Shown here piece by piece: positions 6,910 to 15,394 of a stretch of 44,495 bases of DNA. The notes below the pieces were generated by a model. That model did no database searches, had not been told where the DNA came from, and worked only from the letters and a program-made list of their open reading frames with translations. The stretch is taken from IMG/VR virus record IMGVR_UViG_3300030233_000023, positions 1 to 44,495 of that record; one strand, 5' to 3'. Numbering within the stretch: the first letter of the stretch is position 1; each line of letters begins with the position of its first letter. Origin of the DNA: a virus. The translations under genes were made by a program, and so were the position numbers.

Positions 6910-7561
6910 ACCCTGGATTCGTAAACAAATAGCAGAATGGTGGATAAGCAACCGCCCCAAACAAATAAAAGCGAATGACCTTACATTTATAGGGGTTGAT
7001 GCAAACGGCAAACGCTATTATTCGTGGTCGGAATTTGATCAAATACCGAAATGCAGAATAAGCGAGCTTCAGTCTTTTGCGCTTTTTGACGACATGAAGC
7101 TAACCCACGAAACCCTGTCCCAAATTATATCGGCTTGCCACGAACTTCTTGAAAAGTCTTTGGTAGAAAAAGACGCGAAGAAAAAAACCAAAATGCACGC
7201 CCAACTATTTGCCCTTTTGGAAGAAATAACATGGCGGGCGCAACATGACACCCCTATTGATATTGTTACCAATATGGCGGCCATCTTAGCGGTAAGGGAA
7301 GACGAAAACCCCAACAAGTTCTCAGCCACTACCCACGATGAAAAAGTCGAACAATTTAAAACCGAAGAACGCAACGGCAATTTTTTTTTCACCATGCACA
7401 AAGCGTTCAATCAGTTAAAACCATCCTTGGCAATGTCCGCAGAAGAGTGGAAGCAGCATTACAGTCAGGAAATTTTTCGTCAAATACAAAACGACACACG
7501 TTTGAAGACTATATTTCCAGGGAAGTCGTCCGAAAGCGAAAAGAAGCAGACGACGAAATGA
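6902..7561 (+). CDS. Probable tail assembly chaperone
   Basis: 219-aa, largely helical, charged protein just upstream of the tape measure gene, the position of lambda G / G-T type chaperones that hold the tape measure during tail assembly. No sequence family is recognised, so the call rests on position. The -1 frame is open across its 3' end (from about 7447 to 7659), giving a possible -1 frameshift extension; a T5 run at 7473-7477 and an A4G at 7539-7543 are candidate slip sites. Confidence 0.5.
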   Translation: MIKPWIRKQIAEWWISNRPKQIKANDLTFIGVDANGKRYYSWSEFDQIPKCRISELQSFALFDDMKLTHETLSQIISACHELLEKSLVEKDAKKKTKMHAQLFALLEEITWRAQHDTPIDIVTNMAAILAVREDENPNKFSATTHDEKVEQFKTEERNGNFFFTMHKAFNQLKPSLAMSAEEWKQHYSQEIFRQIQNDTRLKTIFPGKSSESEKKQTTK

Positions 7562-7659
7562 CAATTATGGTTGCAGGGTCTTTAGATGTGAATTCGAAAC
7601 CAATTAAAGAATGGTTAAATTTGTTATCGGCATATTGCAAAAAGAATAAGATAGAATAA
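7558..7659 (+). CDS. Small ORF or frameshift extension of tail chaperone
   Basis: Either a separate 33-aa protein (MTIMVAGSLDVNSKPIKEWL...) started at the ATGA overlap with the upstream stop, or the C-terminal end of a -1 frameshift product of that gene, whose -1 frame is open back to about 7447 and reads protein-like (HTFEDYISREVVRKRKEADD). The frameshift model fits the known strategy for tail chaperones, but no canonical XXXYYYZ site is in register. Its stop overlaps the tape measure ATG (TAATG). Confidence 0.45.
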   Translation: MTIMVAGSLDVNSKPIKEWLNLLSAYCKKNKIE

Positions 7660-9626
7660 TGGCTGTTGATCCGATCATATTAGATTTCAGGGCTAATACT
7701 AAGCAGATAAACCAAGAATTAAACAGCCTCGACAAGAAGGTAACAAAGGTTGGAAAGGATTCTAAGAAGGCGGGCGATGACTTAACTGAGGGGTTCAAAA
7801 AGTCGGGGCGCGAAGCCAAAAAAGTAAATAAAGAAGTTAGCGGTCTTGATAAGGCCATGACAAGGTTAGCTAGTAGGGTTGCTGCGGCATTTGCTGTTGA
7901 TGCCATAGTAAGATTTACTCAAGAAGCCGTTGCCCTTGCAAGGACAGCAAAAGGTGTGGAAACAGCCTTTAACAACATCAGAGGGGCAAACATCAGGGCG
8001 CTAAGGGAGGCAACAAGGGGAACGGTCTCCGATCTTCAACTTATGCAGTCTGCCGTTCAGGCAAGTAATTTAGGTGTGCCTATCCAGGAGCTTGGCAACC
8101 TTTTCGCCTTTGCCACTCAGAGGGCCAGAGAAACAGGTGAATCGGTAGACTTTCTAGTAAACTCTATTGTTACTGGTCTTGGTAGAAAATCGACTTTAAT
8201 CCTAGACAACTTGGGGATTAGCGCCACCGCATTAAAAGAAGAGCTTGGCGGCGTTTCTGCTCAAAGCGCAACAACCGCCGAATTAACGGAGGCGCTGGGC
8301 AGAATTATAGAAAGGGATATGTCTGATGCAATGGATTCGGGTATTGATAAATCTCAAAGGTTAGACGCGTCTCTTGAAAACTTATCCGTTGCCATTGGGA
8401 ATGCCTTAATACCGGCAGCAGATGCGGGGTCTAATGCACTGGCTAATTTAGCTGATAATATGACCACCGTCGTTTCTTCCGACAACCTCAATGGTTTTGA
8501 GCGACTACTGATTGTATTAGCAGAAATTAACCCGGCATTAGGAGCAGGAGCAGAAGCCGCCCTGACCAAAGCAAGGGCAATGGACGACCTGCAAAGAGAA
8601 ATTGAAGACACCCAATCTGCTATTGTGGATTACCTTGAATCGCAAGGCATGATGAATGATGAGATAAAGGAAGCAACGCAAGGCGGCTTGATCGGGAACC
8701 TAAAAGACCAGATAAAAGCACTAAATGAAGAACTTGAATTAGCGGCAACACAAGGTCAGATCAATGACATCTTGAATGAAAGAGACAGACTTGAAGAAAG
8801 GCTTAACGAGATTTTAAACAATAGGAACAAATTAAAGCGCGCAGAGCTTGAGCTAACAAAATCAGTAGCGCAAGAAGAAAACAGCCTACTCGAAGGTCGA
8901 GCCGAAAGACAAACGGAACAACTAGAAAACAGGGAAGAGCAAGTAATTAGAATCAATGACGCCGAGCAAGAAGGAATAATTGCAACTAATGACATCTGGG
9001 CTGAGGGATTATCGGCAAGATTGGACTTAGCGCAAGGATTTTTTAGCGCCGTAAGTGAATTAGCAGCAACAAACGCGGGTCAATCAAAAGAATTGGCAAT
9101 ATTTTCGGCCACAATAAACGCAGCACTAGCGGCAACAAAAGTTTTTGCAGAAGTAGCGCCCCCGGCATCGTTTATTCTTGCCGCGACTATTGCAACGCAG
9201 CTTGCCGCTCAAATTTCACGCATCGAAAACCAACAAGTTCCATCCTTTTATGAGGGAACGCCATTCTTTTCGGACTCGCCATCCAAGGGAAGAAAGAAAG
9301 ACGATGGCTTTGCGAGGCTACACTACGGGGAGGCCGTTATTCCTGCGGAAGAAAACAGAAAATACAAGGGACTTACCGAGGCGATGGTTAAAGGCAAAAC
9401 AGACAAATGGATCTATGAACACCAAGTACTGCCGGCACTATTACACCAACGAAAAGAATTGGAAAAGCAGAAAACGAAAGATTTTGCATCAAATATGGCG
9501 GCATCCTTAGCCTATAATTTACCCGATGCACGGATAGTTAAAGAACTTAAAAGAACAAGGACAAGCCAGTCAGAATTGCTTAGGGCTATGATGAAAAGGC
9601 AGAACAAGAATCCTTATAGAGCGTGA
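7659..9626 (+). CDS. Tail tape measure protein
   Basis: 655 aa, sets tail length and is expelled during DNA entry. Long helical, Ala/Lys/Glu-rich sequence with coiled-coil stretches (~10-75 and ~300-440), a hydrophobic segment around residues 480-525 (SATINAALAATKVFAEV, SFILAATIATQLAAQ), and the GYAxGxPFF-like passage SFYEGTPFFSD followed by HYGEAVIPAEE near the C-terminus, which is typical of tape measures. By the usual ratio of about 0.15 nm per residue the tail would be roughly 100 nm, pointing to a siphovirus. Confidence 0.85.
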   Translation: MAVDPIILDFRANTKQINQELNSLDKKVTKVGKDSKKAGDDLTEGFKKSGREAKKVNKEVSGLDKAMTRLASRVAAAFAVDAIVRFTQEAVALARTAKGVETAFNNIRGANIRALREATRGTVSDLQLMQSAVQASNLGVPIQELGNLFAFATQRARETGESVDFLVNSIVTGLGRKSTLILDNLGISATALKEELGGVSAQSATTAELTEALGRIIERDMSDAMDSGIDKSQRLDASLENLSVAIGNALIPAADAGSNALANLADNMTTVVSSDNLNGFERLLIVLAEINPALGAGAEAALTKARAMDDLQREIEDTQSAIVDYLESQGMMNDEIKEATQGGLIGNLKDQIKALNEELELAATQGQINDILNERDRLEERLNEILNNRNKLKRAELELTKSVAQEENSLLEGRAERQTEQLENREEQVIRINDAEQEGIIATNDIWAEGLSARLDLAQGFFSAVSELAATNAGQSKELAIFSATINAALAATKVFAEVAPPASFILAATIATQLAAQISRIENQQVPSFYEGTPFFSDSPSKGRKKDDGFARLHYGEAVIPAEENRKYKGLTEAMVKGKTDKWIYEHQVLPALLHQRKELEKQKTKDFASNMAASLAYNLPDARIVKELKRTRTSQSELLRAMMKRQNKNPYRA

Positions 9627-11632
9627 GTTTCATTTTTCAAATAGACGGCAATACTGTTCAGCCCCCCGATAATTGGGAAGAGTTTGAAGAAGAATTGGTG
9701 CGCGATGACACCCAAAGACACGTTTATTACAACTACCCCTTAGAGCTGGAATTCATTGGCTTAGGCTACGATTTACTAAACAGGCAATATAAAGACAATT
9801 ACAACTCCCAAGTCAGCCTTAGAATAATTGAAGAAACAACCACAGGCCCGCAAATTTTAGTAGACACCCTCATCAAAATATCGAATTGCACCTTCGACCT
9901 TGTTAAAAAGTCTGTTTTGGTAGAAGTTGATGATGCGTCCTATCAGGCTTACATTTTTAATAATTATAAGGTCGAAGTTGGCCCGAATCCGGGAACCACA
10001 AAAAACGGAGAGGATATAGCGACAATATCCCACATAAATCTAAAAGTGTTTAACCCGTTTGATGGTTCAGAGTACCCCCTTATAAGAAAGTCATGGGATG
10101 TGAAAGATTTCATGGGCCAAATTATATCGTACATAACAGACAATACAGTTGGATTTGAGTCTTCTTGGTACGATGCCCTACCCACCGATCAAAAGCTTTG
10201 CGTATGCTTAGGGAACACTTTAAGAACGGCATCAAAAGACAGGGATTTGGTTCTTTCTTTGGCCGTTCTATTCGAAGAGCTTTGGAAGAAGTACAACCTT
10301 TATTTAATCATTGAAAACCCATTAGTAAGTCCTTTAGTGAGGCTTGAAGAAGAAAGCTATTTGTACAACAACTCTAATGAAATAAGGGTCATAGCCGCAT
10401 CGAATCTAAAGCGGTCGCTTGATTTTGATAAGTTGTACAACAACATAAAACTTGGAAGCGATAAAGCCATCAGGGAATACCAAAACGTGTTCTACCTGCC
10501 GTACTTTAATTTCTTCACATTTACGGAAGAACAGTATACGATCGGAGGCGTAATCGGCGTGGACAACACACTTGACCTGGTATCGAAGTTTGTTATTGAT
10601 ACAAATGTTTTCCAAGACGTTTTGCAAAACAACAACGATCAGTACGACGATGACATTTTCTTGATCCAATACGACACAACGACGGTCACAGCAACTAAAG
10701 GAACATATTACGATGGCGGATTCCCTAATAGGAGATACTACAACGAGCAACTGTTAAACAGTTTAGTGGCTTCAAGATTTAACTACTTAGGGTCGCTTAT
10801 TTTAGATTCGGGATTGCCGCAGTCGGGTTTCAGGGCTTCGACAAATAACAGTTTTTTCAACGGCGTTATCACGGGGGCAACCGCTTCTCCGGTTACGTTT
10901 TATTCTACAAATGCGTATGAATATAACGACGATTCAACGCCGCCTAACTTCGATATAGGAAACGACTACGATAACACCACATTTACCTTTACGGCTCCAT
11001 TTACGGGGGCTTATCGATTCGGGGCAAGCGTTCTGCTTACAGTCAATAATGTAATCAACAACGACCCAAGATACGGGCTTATCGGTAAATTCAGGAAAAA
11101 CGGAAACCCACAAGATCAGGATGAATATGTTGTGACAATAGACCCCAATACAGGAAGTGACCCGTGGACGGAAGAAATTTCAAGCGCCAACATGATTATT
11201 GCGCCCATAGTTTTATACACGCAATGGACGGGTGCAACAGTAGAGGTGTATTTTGAAAGAACGCTTTTATTAGACGTAAATGACACAGTAACGGTTGAGG
11301 TAGACGCGCAAGTAGGGGGCGGCCCGACCAACCCGTCGGCTAACGTAACAATCAGCGAAGGCGTGTTTTTAACTGAAGCCAACCCGTTCTCCGGGGGCGA
11401 ATACATTGCCCAAGATCCGAATAATTATTATTTGGGGCTACTGACATCGGAAAGTATTGCGGTGGAAAAGGAATCGTGGGAAACGGTAAGGCAGAATCCC
11501 AATGTTCTGGTTAAAATAGACGCAGGCGATGGTGAAGTAAGGCGAGCCTATCCCAAACAAATTTCCCGTAAATTTGCTACCGGTGAAACTGATTTTGAAT
11601 TGTTGTTTAACCGATTACAAGCCGTAATATGA
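9623..11632 (+). CDS. Distal tail / baseplate protein
   Basis: 669 aa, GTG start overlapping the tape measure stop (GTGA). The N-terminal ~300 residues begin with a strand-rich region (FIFQIDGNTVQPPDNWEEF) of the kind found in distal tail or tail-hub proteins placed after the tape measure. The C-terminal part has TFTFTAPFTGAYRFGASV, the signature of C1q/TNF-like jelly-roll trimers used in receptor-binding parts. Probable baseplate hub with carbohydrate- or receptor-contacting head domain. Family assignment is by position and fold-like motifs. Confidence 0.6.
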   Translation: MSFIFQIDGNTVQPPDNWEEFEEELVRDDTQRHVYYNYPLELEFIGLGYDLLNRQYKDNYNSQVSLRIIEETTTGPQILVDTLIKISNCTFDLVKKSVLVEVDDASYQAYIFNNYKVEVGPNPGTTKNGEDIATISHINLKVFNPFDGSEYPLIRKSWDVKDFMGQIISYITDNTVGFESSWYDALPTDQKLCVCLGNTLRTASKDRDLVLSLAVLFEELWKKYNLYLIIENPLVSPLVRLEEESYLYNNSNEIRVIAASNLKRSLDFDKLYNNIKLGSDKAIREYQNVFYLPYFNFFTFTEEQYTIGGVIGVDNTLDLVSKFVIDTNVFQDVLQNNNDQYDDDIFLIQYDTTTVTATKGTYYDGGFPNRRYYNEQLLNSLVASRFNYLGSLILDSGLPQSGFRASTNNSFFNGVITGATASPVTFYSTNAYEYNDDSTPPNFDIGNDYDNTTFTFTAPFTGAYRFGASVLLTVNNVINNDPRYGLIGKFRKNGNPQDQDEYVVTIDPNTGSDPWTEEISSANMIIAPIVLYTQWTGATVEVYFERTLLLDVNDTVTVEVDAQVGGGPTNPSANVTISEGVFLTEANPFSGGEYIAQDPNNYYLGLLTSESIAVEKESWETVRQNPNVLVKIDAGDGEVRRAYPKQISRKFATGETDFELLFNRLQAVI

Positions 11633-12843
11633 GGCCCGTTAGAAATCAGCCTATTAAGTTTTTCGACATTGATGCCGAACCACCCTTGTGCTGCAACGAG
11701 GACAGGTATATTGCAAAGATGTTTGATAACGACAGCATTCAATGGCAGTTTGAAGGCGACCCTTGTACGGGAGCCACAGAGCTTGTGACGGATTCAACAT
11801 TTCCAAGCGGCGCAAATTGGACGGAAGCAGGAGGGGCGACGATTGCATTCGGGACGGCCATACTACCCGTTGGGGGTAGCGTAGAACAAAGCGTATCACT
11901 TACGGCGGGGGATTGGTATAAGGTAGAAATAACAGTTATTCAAGAGGCCGCAGATACCAGTCAATCACAGGTACAAATATTCGGATTCGGCGGGTCAACC
12001 GAATTTTCAGCGGTAACAGGAACCACGACACTATACTTTCAGGCGCTCTTTGCAAGCACCCCTTTTAAGTTGCAACATTCAGCAACGAGCGGGGCGGGAT
12101 CAATAAGGATTACTTTGGCTAGTATTAAAGCCATTGAATGGCCGGTTGCAGACATTAGGAACCCCGACACCGGTGTTTTTATCGAAAACCCCACAGTCAC
12201 ATTTTATGATGGCAAATACATCACTTGGACATGGACACCCACATCCGCCGCCATTGCGGTCGGAACGGTTTATATTGAAGTTGTGAATACCTGCGCAACG
12301 GACATAGAATATCACAGTGAAAACATTTGCATTGTAGAAGAAAATGACTGCGATTTATTGATTGGCGCATGCGGATCTTACAACGATTGGGGGAACGGTT
12401 TTTTACCTGTTGCAAGATTAAGGGCAGAATTAATGCGGGGAACCGGCTATCAATACCCCGATAGATTTACTTATCAGGACTCAAACGGACTTTTTAAAAA
12501 CGGATATACAAGGCGGAATAAGCAATATATGCTAAAGATAGACCTATGCCCGGAACACGTCAGAGACTTTATTTATGGGCTTGCATTCGGCAACGAAATA
12601 GGTATAAGAGAGGGCACATCTGATCAGGGGTATTACTTCTTAGCTGAAGAACCCGACGATCCCGTTTTCGCAGATAGAGAAAAAGATTTAGCGACAATAA
12701 CGCTAACTTTGGTTAGGAAAGATGTAAACGAGCTATCGGTTTATGAAGAGGAATGTCAAGCGGCGTTGCCTCCGGTAGTTATAGGAACGGCAGAAATACA
12801 AGAAGCAATAGAAACGGACACTAATGAATTAATTCAGGGATAA
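11629..12843 (+). CDS. Minor tail protein, 404 aa
   Basis: Coupled by ATGA to the gene before and by TAATG to the gene after. Cys-containing N-terminus (EPPLCCNEDRY), then a beta-rich domain (~40-170) that resembles carbohydrate-binding jelly rolls (SGANWTEAGG...WYKVEITV), and a C-terminal domain with ATITLTLVRKDVNELSVYEEE. Probably part of the tail tip; exact role not identified. Confidence 0.5.
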   Translation: MRPVRNQPIKFFDIDAEPPLCCNEDRYIAKMFDNDSIQWQFEGDPCTGATELVTDSTFPSGANWTEAGGATIAFGTAILPVGGSVEQSVSLTAGDWYKVEITVIQEAADTSQSQVQIFGFGGSTEFSAVTGTTTLYFQALFASTPFKLQHSATSGAGSIRITLASIKAIEWPVADIRNPDTGVFIENPTVTFYDGKYITWTWTPTSAAIAVGTVYIEVVNTCATDIEYHSENICIVEENDCDLLIGACGSYNDWGNGFLPVARLRAELMRGTGYQYPDRFTYQDSNGLFKNGYTRRNKQYMLKIDLCPEHVRDFIYGLAFGNEIGIREGTSDQGYYFLAEEPDDPVFADREKDLATITLTLVRKDVNELSVYEEECQAALPPVVIGTAEIQEAIETDTNELIQG

Positions 12844-13640
12844 TGGCTTTTACAGTTAAAGATTATTGGGCGTATACCACATCGAATAACACCGACAAGG
12901 ATTTTTTAATGCTTCTTGCATTGCCGGATGGCGGCGGGGGTTACAATCTGCGCAACATAACCAAGGAGGATTTTTTGGTTATTCCCGACGATATGACCTT
13001 AACGTTTGAACAAATTGCAGGGTCATTGATAACCTTAGACACTACAAACAGCGTCACCCTGAATTATGTCGCCGCCGCGCAATTAGTTTACTTTGAGAAT
13101 CTTTTAAATTTAGGCCTTTCCCAATCCGGGAACAATAATGAGGTTGGCCTGATACTTCAAGGCGGTAAAGGGATCTTAAGCGCGGGTAGATCAACGGGTG
13201 TTATAGGGGTTTTAAGGCTTTATTCCACAGGGGGCGACCTGATGGACTTGGAAAGCGAAATGACTTCCGATGAGTCTGTGAGAATCAAAGACGGGCGAAA
13301 ATCTTCATTGCCTGAATATTCCCTCATGTTTAGGGAGGATAACGTATATGAGCGGTCAACGGCTACTAATGGAGGCACAACCGATATAGGAAACGGCGAA
13401 AGGACTTTGGTTGTAAGTCAGGCAGACGGCGGTTCTATTGCCTCACATACCTTTAATATGCCCGCCAACCCAAGCTCAGGGGATATTGTAAGGCTTCAAT
13501 GCCAAGGTACTTTTACCTCAATTACAATAAACACCCCGGGGGCCGAAACTGTGCAATCACCTCTATCTTCTGCCTCATCTTTTACGGTAAGGGAATGGGT
13601 TTATGATGCACTATTAACCGAATGGCTCAGAACAATATAA
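12843..13640 (+). CDS. Tail-associated protein, 265 aa
   Basis: Last gene of the tail-tip operon. N-terminal residues ~1-55 (VKDYWAYTTSNNTDKDFLMLL) resemble the beginnings of short fibre proteins, in the same manner as 25291. The remainder is beta-rich with repeated Gly, Ser and Thr (VGLILQGGKGILSAGRSTG), ending in a compact C-terminal domain (TFTVREWVYDALLTEWLRTI with insertions). Probable fibre or decoration protein. Confidence 0.5.
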   Translation: MAFTVKDYWAYTTSNNTDKDFLMLLALPDGGGGYNLRNITKEDFLVIPDDMTLTFEQIAGSLITLDTTNSVTLNYVAAAQLVYFENLLNLGLSQSGNNNEVGLILQGGKGILSAGRSTGVIGVLRLYSTGGDLMDLESEMTSDESVRIKDGRKSSLPEYSLMFREDNVYERSTATNGGTTDIGNGERTLVVSQADGGSIASHTFNMPANPSSGDIVRLQCQGTFTSITINTPGAETVQSPLSSASSFTVREWVYDALLTEWLRTI

Positions 13641-13645
13641 TTTTG
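13638..13645 (+). promoter_or_regulatory. Possible promoter box TAATTTTG for tail tube gene
   Basis: TAATTTTG overlaps the end of the preceding gene and would give a ~65-nt leader that contains the hairpin ATCCGA / TCGGAT (13677-13693). No good TTTG at the -33 distance was found. Confidence 0.3.
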
Positions 13646-13713
13646 TAATTTTACATCGTTCACCATTGTTGCGGGCATCCGACCCCTTCGGATAATATCA
13701 AATTCACTTTAAT

Positions 13714-14247
13714 ATGTCTTTATGCACAAACGCATTAGGTACATACGTGAATGCCGATTGCCAGGTTCAATATGCAGGAGGTATCCGCAACGCGATCATT
13801 TTTCAAGGGGAATTACCCGCTGATCCGTCAAGCGATACCGATGTTCAGGCGTTATTGGATAGCGGGGACGCTGTTCTGATTTCAGACATTAAGGTCGGGA
13901 TACCCGAGGCTTCGCCCATTGAGGCGGTTTCGATGGTTTCTTGTTCTCCCCCATCTATTGTCAATTACGACCGAACCTTGACTTGGATTGACGCTAACGC
14001 AGATCCTGACAACATTGCGTTTTATAATACCTTAAACGCAGCCACCGGATTTGAGGCGGCGGGCATACTGTTGCACCAGTGCGATGTAGATCGTTGTACT
14101 TTCATCGATGAGCCGATTAATTTCAGAGGCTCTTTTATTATTCCCGATGACAACACCGATCAACCACAGCATTGGAGTTTTACGGGTACATGGAAAGCAA
14201 AAGGTGATCCCGAAATAGTAGATTCACCCCCCGGTATTTTCACGTGA
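13714..14247 (+). CDS. Probable major tail tube protein
   Basis: 177 aa, free-standing gene with its own leader (73 nt) and its own terminator, as expected of an abundantly made virion protein. The sequence is beta-rich, with N-terminal Cys (MSLCTNALGTYVNADC) and a C-terminal hairpin-type stretch WSFTGTWKAKGDPEIV, which resembles the final strands of tail tube subunits. Size is in the tail tube range. The function is inferred from size, position and expression layout. Confidence 0.5.
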   Translation: MSLCTNALGTYVNADCQVQYAGGIRNAIIFQGELPADPSSDTDVQALLDSGDAVLISDIKVGIPEASPIEAVSMVSCSPPSIVNYDRTLTWIDANADPDNIAFYNTLNAATGFEAAGILLHQCDVDRCTFIDEPINFRGSFIIPDDNTDQPQHWSFTGTWKAKGDPEIVDSPPGIFT

Positions 14248-14251
14248 TAAA

Positions 14252-14281
14252 ACGGGGGCGCTTGCGCGTCCCCATTTTTTT
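14252..14281 (+). terminator. Intrinsic terminator after tail tube gene
   Basis: GC-rich hairpin (CGGGGGCGC TT GCGCGTCCCC with one bulge) followed by a run of seven T. Begins within a few bases of the stop at 14247. Confidence 0.8.
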
Positions 14282-14285
14282 ATTT

Positions 14286-14549
14286 ATGGATGTCCACACT
14301 CACATATGGGTCTTTAATTTAGCCAATGAGGAATTAGGCATAGGAGAAGACTTGATAAAAGCACCGTTTACCTTTTCAATGGAACAGCTCGCTTATTACC
14401 GCCCCGCTTTTAATGAAGACGGTGAAGTAATTAAGTCAGCGACTACGGTAGGGATAAACGGCGAAGAGCTTCAAATTGAAATGCCCTATAACACCTTTAA
14501 AGTAAAGCGCGATAAATGGCGAAAGATGCAACACGTGGGATTGTCTTAA
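14286..14549 (+). CDS. Hypothetical 87-aa protein
   Basis: The ATG at 14286 is used; the open frame reaches back to 14244 but that part lies in the terminator hairpin. Product MDVHTHIWVFNLANEELGIG... is acidic and soluble, with a basic C-terminus (FKVKRDKWRKMQHV). Overlaps the glycosyltransferase gene by 34 bp. No family recognised. Confidence 0.55.
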   Translation: MDVHTHIWVFNLANEELGIGEDLIKAPFTFSMEQLAYYRPAFNEDGEVIKSATTVGINGEELQIEMPYNTFKVKRDKWRKMQHVGLS

Positions 14550-15394
14550 TGGCCTTTGGCCGTCGGGAATATGTTTATATGGCCGCCCACATGGCCATGT
14601 CAATAAAGTACCACAACGAGGACATACCCATTCAACTTATCCATGACGAGGGCATTAATTATCTGCCCGGAAAATGGCATCAGTTTTTCGACGTTAAAAC
14701 CGCCATAAGCGACAAGGATCTAATTAGAAACGGCAAGATAGATCCGGGATGGGCGAAAATTAATGTCTACAAATACATTGTCTTTCATCAAAGCATTTAC
14801 TTAGACGTGGATGGATTCTGCTTTAAGGATATAGCGCCCGCGTTTGATTTATGCACTTCTTTTTACCATTGCGAAGTGATCGGAACCGGAAAGAAAAACG
14901 ACAAAATTGAATATCAAATATGGTCTGATAACGATACGATTTATGACCATTTTGAGCTAGATGACAACCAAGAATATAGGGCGGTGCAATCATCGTTTCA
15001 ATATTACAAGAAAAGCGAGAAAGCCAAGAAGCTACACGGATTAATGGCGGCAAACTTTAATACCTTCAGCCCCAAGAAACTAAAACATCATTGGGGCCAC
15101 AGCTTACCCGATGAATTAATTATAGGGGGGTGCTGCGCCAAAATAAAGCACGATCCCTCCATAAAAAGCAGGGTGACATATTTTGGAAATAAGCAAAACA
15201 GAAAGAAACTTCAAGAGGTACAAGAAAAATATTATGTATCTTCTTTGTACGGCAACGGCGGGGCATCTCCACTGGTTTCTCAAACATACATTGCCTGGTA
15301 TGACCGGTCAATTATCCAATATGGGAGAAAGTTTAAACTGCAACCCCTGCAAAAAGCCTTCCAGTTGCTAAGAAAAAAATACGTTACTCCATGA
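14516..15394 (+). CDS. Glycosyltransferase (nucleotide-sugar type, GT-A)
   Basis: 292 aa. The first strand GIVLMAFG followed by a helix (YVYMAAHMAMSIKY) and PIQLIHDEG is the Rossmann-like opening of a GT-A transferase. KINVYKYIVFHQSIYLDVDGF contains the DxD metal/nucleotide-sugar motif at residue ~95. The start at 14516 is preferred over ATG 14549 because the first beta strand would otherwise be cut. Together with the next gene it forms a two-gene sugar-transfer unit among virion genes, so the likely target is a virion protein or another phage product; the substrate is unknown. Confidence 0.65.
   Translation: MAKDATRGIVLMAFGRREYVYMAAHMAMSIKYHNEDIPIQLIHDEGINYLPGKWHQFFDVKTAISDKDLIRNGKIDPGWAKINVYKYIVFHQSIYLDVDGFCFKDIAPAFDLCTSFYHCEVIGTGKKNDKIEYQIWSDNDTIYDHFELDDNQEYRAVQSSFQYYKKSEKAKKLHGLMAANFNTFSPKKLKHHWGHSLPDELIIGGCCAKIKHDPSIKSRVTYFGNKQNRKKLQEVQEKYYVSSLYGNGGASPLVSQTYIAWYDRSIIQYGRKFKLQPLQKAFQLLRKKYVTP

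Noticed and set aside
14244-14285. Upstream start of the 14286 gene
   Set aside because: The extension would be translated from the terminator hairpin of the preceding gene.
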